Assembly: GCA_019117325.1 (NCBI GenBank)
Contig: DWZY01000333.1
Location: forward strand, 1 to 6,451
DNA: 6,451 nucleotides
From: Candidatus Brevibacterium intestinigallinarum
Lineage (GTDB): Bacteria; Actinomycetota; Actinomycetes; Actinomycetales; Brevibacteriaceae
Direction: 5' to 3'
The stretch's first letter is position 1, and each line of letters opens with the position of its first letter. A model generated the notes under the pieces. The model was given only the letters and a program-made list of their open reading frames with translations. It was not told the DNA's origin and did not search any database. The translations under genes were made by a program, and so were the position numbers. Shown here one piece after another: positions 4,582 to 6,451 of the stretch.

Positions 4582-6165
4582 TCAGTCCAGGGCGGAGAGC
4601 TCCTGCCAGTCGTCCCACGAGTACACCCAGTCGGAGATGTCGCTGTGCTCGGTGTTGAGATCGACGGACGATCCGGTGATCTCGACCGGGTCGCCGTAGA
4701 GCGCCATGTCGAAGTACTCCTTCGCGCGCTCCGTCGACAGGTTGATGCAGCCGTGCGAGACGTTCGCGCTGCCCTGGGAGCCCACGGACCACGGTGCCGC
4801 GTGGATGAACTCGCCGTTGTTGTGGATGCGGACGGCCCAGCTCACGTTCGTCTCGTAGTTCCAGCGCTCGGAGGTCATCGTGTACGCCTCGTGCTTCGAC
4901 ATGACGACGTGCGTCCCGTTGTACGACGGCGCCTGAGCAGAGCCCAGCGACGCGGGCCAGTCCGCGATCTCCTCGCCGTCGCGCTCGATCGTCATCCGGT
5001 GAGACTGCGCGTCCGCGACGACTCGCTGGTCGCGACCCACCTCGAAGGACAGGTCGACGTCCTCCTTGCCGTACCAGCGCGGCGAGTACTCGACGCCCTC
5101 CAGCGGCAGGTGCACCTCGACGTCGACGTTCGCCGGCCAGAACTCCTTCGGCCGGTAGTGCACGCGGCTGATGCCGTCCGTGTCGTAGAGCCAGCCCCAC
5201 GACCCCTCGACGTCGACGGGCTCGCCGTCCTCGTCCGTCACGTCGACGCTCAGGCGCGCCTCGATCGCCGCGCGCGCGTCCTCCGGGATCGTCGAGTTGA
5301 ACATGACGATGATGGGCGCACCCACGCCCACGGTCGCGTCGTCCGCGATGACCGTCTTCGCGGTCAGCTCCTCCTGCGCCGTGGTCTCCGGCGTCGTGAC
5401 GGTGCCGGTCGCCGTGTGCTCCTCGCCGTCCGGAGACTGCGTCGTCGCCTCCCACGTGTAGGTCGCGCCGGTCACCAGGTCGACGCTCGAGGCCCACTGG
5501 GTGTCGGACTCGTCGTCTGCGTCGTCATCCGCGCCCGAGGCCGGGGTCGCCTCCGCATCCCCGCTCGCCGAGTCGCCGGTGGCGGAGTCCGCGGACTCCG
5601 CATCTGCGGACTCCGTGGCCGCCGACTCCTCATCGTCGGACTCCGCGTCGACGAGGCCGCGCGGCGTCTCGACGGTGCCGCCCGCGGACGGCTCAGAAGG
5701 ATCGGTCGCACCGGACGTCACGTCCGGATCGCCGGAGTCCGCTGCGGAGACGTCGAAAGTGCCGGTGTCGACGGGGACGGCGTCGTGGTCGGCATCGATG
5801 AGGCGGACCTCGGTGAAGACTCCGCCGTCGACGGCGAGCTCCAGCTCCTGGCCCGCGCCGATCATGACCGTGCCGGTGTCCTGGGCGTCCGTGTCATCCG
5901 ACTCCGCACCGTCCGACTCCGGGGTGCTCGTGGCGGTGGCCGCGTCGGTCGAGTCCGACGAGGCATCCATCGTGCCACTGGCCGCGGCGGTGTCGGCCTC
6001 GAGAGCGTCATTCACGACGGTCACGACCGGTGCGGAATCCGCCTGTCCGTTCCCCGCGTCGCCGGAGGGATCGGTCTGCGGACCGGACTCGCCGGGCGTG
6101 CAGCCGGACAGGACGAGTGCTGCGATGCCCGCAGAGGCGAGAAGTGTGTGGGCGCGACGATGCAC
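4582..6165 (-). CDS. L,D-transpeptidase lipoprotein (Ig-like plus YkuD), LdtMt2-like
   Basis: A 527-residue exported enzyme that would form 3-3 cross-links between peptidoglycan stem peptides, a beta-lactam-tolerant alternative to D,D-transpeptidation. A signal peptide (1-21) ends in the lipobox LSGC with Cys22, predicting a lipid anchor. Residues 46-260 hold an Ig-like domain broken by acidic Ser/Ala/Asp-rich stretches. Residues about 265-380 form the second Ig-like domain (VGAPIIVMFNSTIPEDARAA at 281-300; HYRPKEFWP at 336-344). The YkuD catalytic domain is about 383-498, with FIHAAPWSVG (453-462) and SHGCINLS (470-477). His455, His471 and nucleophile Cys473 reproduce the spacing of His336, His352 and Cys354 in LdtMt2. 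The tail contains the Trp-rich SDWVYSWDDW (511-520), common in actinobacterial homologues. The GTG start is supported by GGAGGT 6 nt upstream and by the immediate signal peptide. The protein is longer than LdtMt2 (about 408 residues), mostly because of the low-complexity segments. The gene is alone on its strand here. Confidence 0.95.
   Translation of the reverse strand: MHRRAHTLLASAGIAALVLSGCTPGESGPQTDPSGDAGNGQADSAPVVTVVNDALEADTAAASGTMDASSDSTDAATATSTPESDGAESDDTDAQDTGTVMIGAGQELELAVDGGVFTEVRLIDADHDAVPVDTGTFDVSAADSGDPDVTSGATDPSEPSAGGTVETPRGLVDAESDDEESAATESADAESADSATGDSASGDAEATPASGADDDADDESDTQWASSVDLVTGATYTWEATTQSPDGEEHTATGTVTTPETTAQEELTAKTVIADDATVGVGAPIIVMFNSTIPEDARAAIEARLSVDVTDEDGEPVDVEGSWGWLYDTDGISRVHYRPKEFWPANVDVEVHLPLEGVEYSPRWYGKEDVDLSFEVGRDQRVVADAQSHRMTIERDGEEIADWPASLGSAQAPSYNGTHVVMSKHEAYTMTSERWNYETNVSWAVRIHNNGEFIHAAPWSVGSQGSANVSHGCINLSTERAKEYFDMALYGDPVEITGSSVDLNTEHSDISDWVYSWDDWQELSALD
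5582..5601. repeat. 20-bp perfect palindrome within the L,D-transpeptidase gene
   Basis: GCGGAGTCC (5582-5590), a self-complementary central GC (5591-5592) and GGACTCCGC (5593-5601) make an uninterrupted 20-bp palindrome. It falls in the low-complexity coding segment and could be a by-product of Ser/Asp/Glu/Ala codon choice, or could extrude or fold in mRNA. Confidence 0.8.
5711..5727. repeat. 17-bp perfect palindrome within the L,D-transpeptidase gene
   Basis: CCGGACGT (5711-5718) and ACGTCCGG (5720-5727) flank one central base. It encodes part of the Asp/Val/Thr/Ser/Gly run around residues 147-152. It is the second long palindrome in the same 240-bp low-complexity insert. Confidence 0.8.
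5875..6003 (-). repeat. First low-complexity segment of the L,D-transpeptidase
   Basis: Residues 55-97 are rich in Ser, Thr, Ala, Asp and Glu with no hydrophobic core pattern. They separate a candidate first beta-strand APVVTVVND (45-53) from VMIGAGQELELAVDGG (100-115). In LdtMt2-like proteins the corresponding strands are joined by a short loop, so this reads as an insertion rather than only a stalk after the lipid anchor. Confidence 0.6.
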
Positions 6166-6171
6166 GACGGG

Positions 6172-6177
6172 ACCTCC
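6172..6177 (-). promoter_or_regulatory. Ribosome binding site of the L,D-transpeptidase gene
   Basis: GGAGGT on the - strand lies 6 nt before the GTG start at 6165 and supports that start codon. Confidence 0.75.
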
Positions 6178-6199
6178 GAGAAGAGAAACGACTCATGGG

Positions 6200-6205
6200 A
6201 TCGTA
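6200..6205 (-). promoter_or_regulatory. Candidate -10 element of the L,D-transpeptidase gene
   Basis: TACGAT on the - strand fits TANNNT and would place the transcript start near 6193, about 28 nt before the start codon. The region 17-18 nt upstream (near 6223-6229) has no good -35, and it coincides with one arm of the inverted repeat at 6222-6261, so the call is tentative. Confidence 0.35.
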
Positions 6206-6221
6206 CGTCGCTTCGACCTGG

Positions 6222-6261
6222 GCCCGATCCGCACAGAGACACGGGGAGATCGCGATCGGGC
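6222..6261. repeat. 8-bp inverted repeat upstream of the L,D-transpeptidase
   Basis: GCCCGATC (6222-6229) and GATCGGGC (6254-6261) are perfectly complementary across 24 nt. The right arm overlaps a further 10-bp palindrome, GATCGCGATC (6248-6257). If the ldt promoter is the TACGAT at 6205-6200, the repeat covers its -35 region and could be an operator. If the promoter lies further upstream, it would form a stem in the mRNA leader. Confidence 0.45.
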
Positions 6262-6377
6262 GGGAGCACGTTCCGGATCTGCGACGCAGGTCACCGCGGG
6301 GAGCCCTCACCTGCGGCGATGCCAGAGTCATCGTGCTTTTCGTGTTGCGGAATCGTGACCAGCGGTGTGTGACCACA

Positions 6378-6392
6378 ACGAACGTAATTCGT
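6378..6392. promoter_or_regulatory. AT-richer inverted repeat near the right edge
   Basis: ACGAA (6378-6382) and TTCGT (6388-6392) flank 5 nt in an unusually AT-rich patch for this genome. It vaguely recalls an actinobacterial LexA box (CGAAC-N4-GTTCG), but one base is missing from the spacing, so I do not call it one. The patch may mark a promoter region for ldt or for a gene to the right; no good -35/-10 pair was found on either strand. Confidence 0.3.
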
Positions 6393-6416
6393 CTGTCGGG
6401 CCCGCTGGGAGCTGAC

Positions 6417-6451
6417 GTGCGGCGGGTGGGCGCGTGGGTGGCGGGTGGCCC
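6417..6451 (+). CDS. Possible start of a + strand gene cut by the window edge
   Basis: GGGAG (6407-6411) sits 5 nt before a GTG at 6417, which opens a frame reading MRRVGAWVAGG to the edge. Eleven codons are too few to identify anything. The same bases form a G-rich run, so the apparent ribosome site and frame may be chance. Confidence 0.2.
   Translation, partial: MRRVGAWVAGG

Larger units (their letters stand above)
5506..5745 (-). repeat. Low-complexity acidic insert inside the first Ig-like domain of the L,D-transpeptidase
   Basis: Residues 141-220 of the transpeptidase are almost entirely Ser, Ala, Asp, Glu, Thr and Gly, with quasi-repeats such as ESADAESADSATGDSASGDAE (181-204 region). 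The DNA repeats GCGGACTCCG at 5591-5600 and 5606-5615, with CGGACTCCGC at 5637-5646 and the inverted form CGGAGTCCGC at 5733-5742. The flanks look like the two halves of one Ig-like domain: LELAVDGGVFTEVRLIDAD (108-126) on one side and WASSVDLVTGATYTWEAT (224-241) on the other. Confidence 0.75.

Noticed and set aside
4565..5497. 310-codon - strand frame inside the L,D-transpeptidase
   Set aside because: It is an out-of-frame shadow made mostly of Arg, Gly and Ala; the overlapping frame carries the YkuD active site.
4645..6372. 575-codon + strand open frame opposite the L,D-transpeptidase
   Set aside because: It is extremely Arg/Val/Leu/Gly-rich with no recognisable domain, and antisense to a gene with all catalytic motifs. 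GC-rich third positions produce such shadow frames.
6380..6392. LexA/SOS box near the right edge
   Set aside because: CGAACGTAATTCG lacks one base of the CGAAC-N4-GTTCG pattern, and the second half-site is incomplete.
6166..6451. RNA gene or riboswitch in the 286-bp right-end segment
   Set aside because: No cloverleaf, conserved riboswitch core or hairpin with T-tract could be recognised. Only the short inverted repeats are listed.

Overview
The window comes from the chromosome of a high-GC Gram-positive bacterium, most likely an Actinomycetota. This rests on the very GC-rich third codon positions, GTG starts at three of six genes, TANNNT-type -10 elements, two apparently leaderless starts, and an L,D-transpeptidase with the bacterial-Ig plus YkuD layout of mycobacterial LdtMt2. 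A member of the Micrococcales is plausible, but that is only an impression; the sequence has no taxonomic marker gene.

Layout, left to right. (1) A 12-TM major facilitator transporter of the YnfM-like drug/sugar efflux group (34-1278, +). (2) A two-gene translationally coupled unit: a VOC/glyoxalase-fold protein (1385-1795, +) whose stop codon overlaps the GTG start of a DUF3592 membrane protein (1792-2259, +). (3) Convergent to this pair, a complete CueO-like three-domain multicopper oxidase carrying a Tat-type lipoprotein signal (2319-3923, -). (4) Divergent from it across a 187-bp shared promoter region, a DUF779 protein (4111-4518, +) with its own -35/-10 and strong ribosome binding site. 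(5) Convergent again, an LdtMt2-like L,D-transpeptidase lipoprotein (4582-6165, -). (6) A 286-bp segment to the right edge that holds the ldt leader, two inverted repeats and possibly the first codons of another + strand gene.

The genes look like ordinary envelope and metal/stress housekeeping rather than one pathway. The oxidase would act outside the membrane in copper detoxification. The L,D-transpeptidase would make 3-3 peptidoglycan cross-links on the same face of the membrane. The MFS protein would export a small molecule. The VOC, DUF3592 and DUF779 proteins have no assigned reaction. I see no mobile element, CRISPR array, RNA gene, prophage or defence island, and no convincing new multi-gene system. 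The most distinctive signal is in the L,D-transpeptidase, whose first Ig-like domain appears to be interrupted by two acidic Ser/Ala/Asp-rich insertions encoded by palindrome-rich, repetitive DNA.
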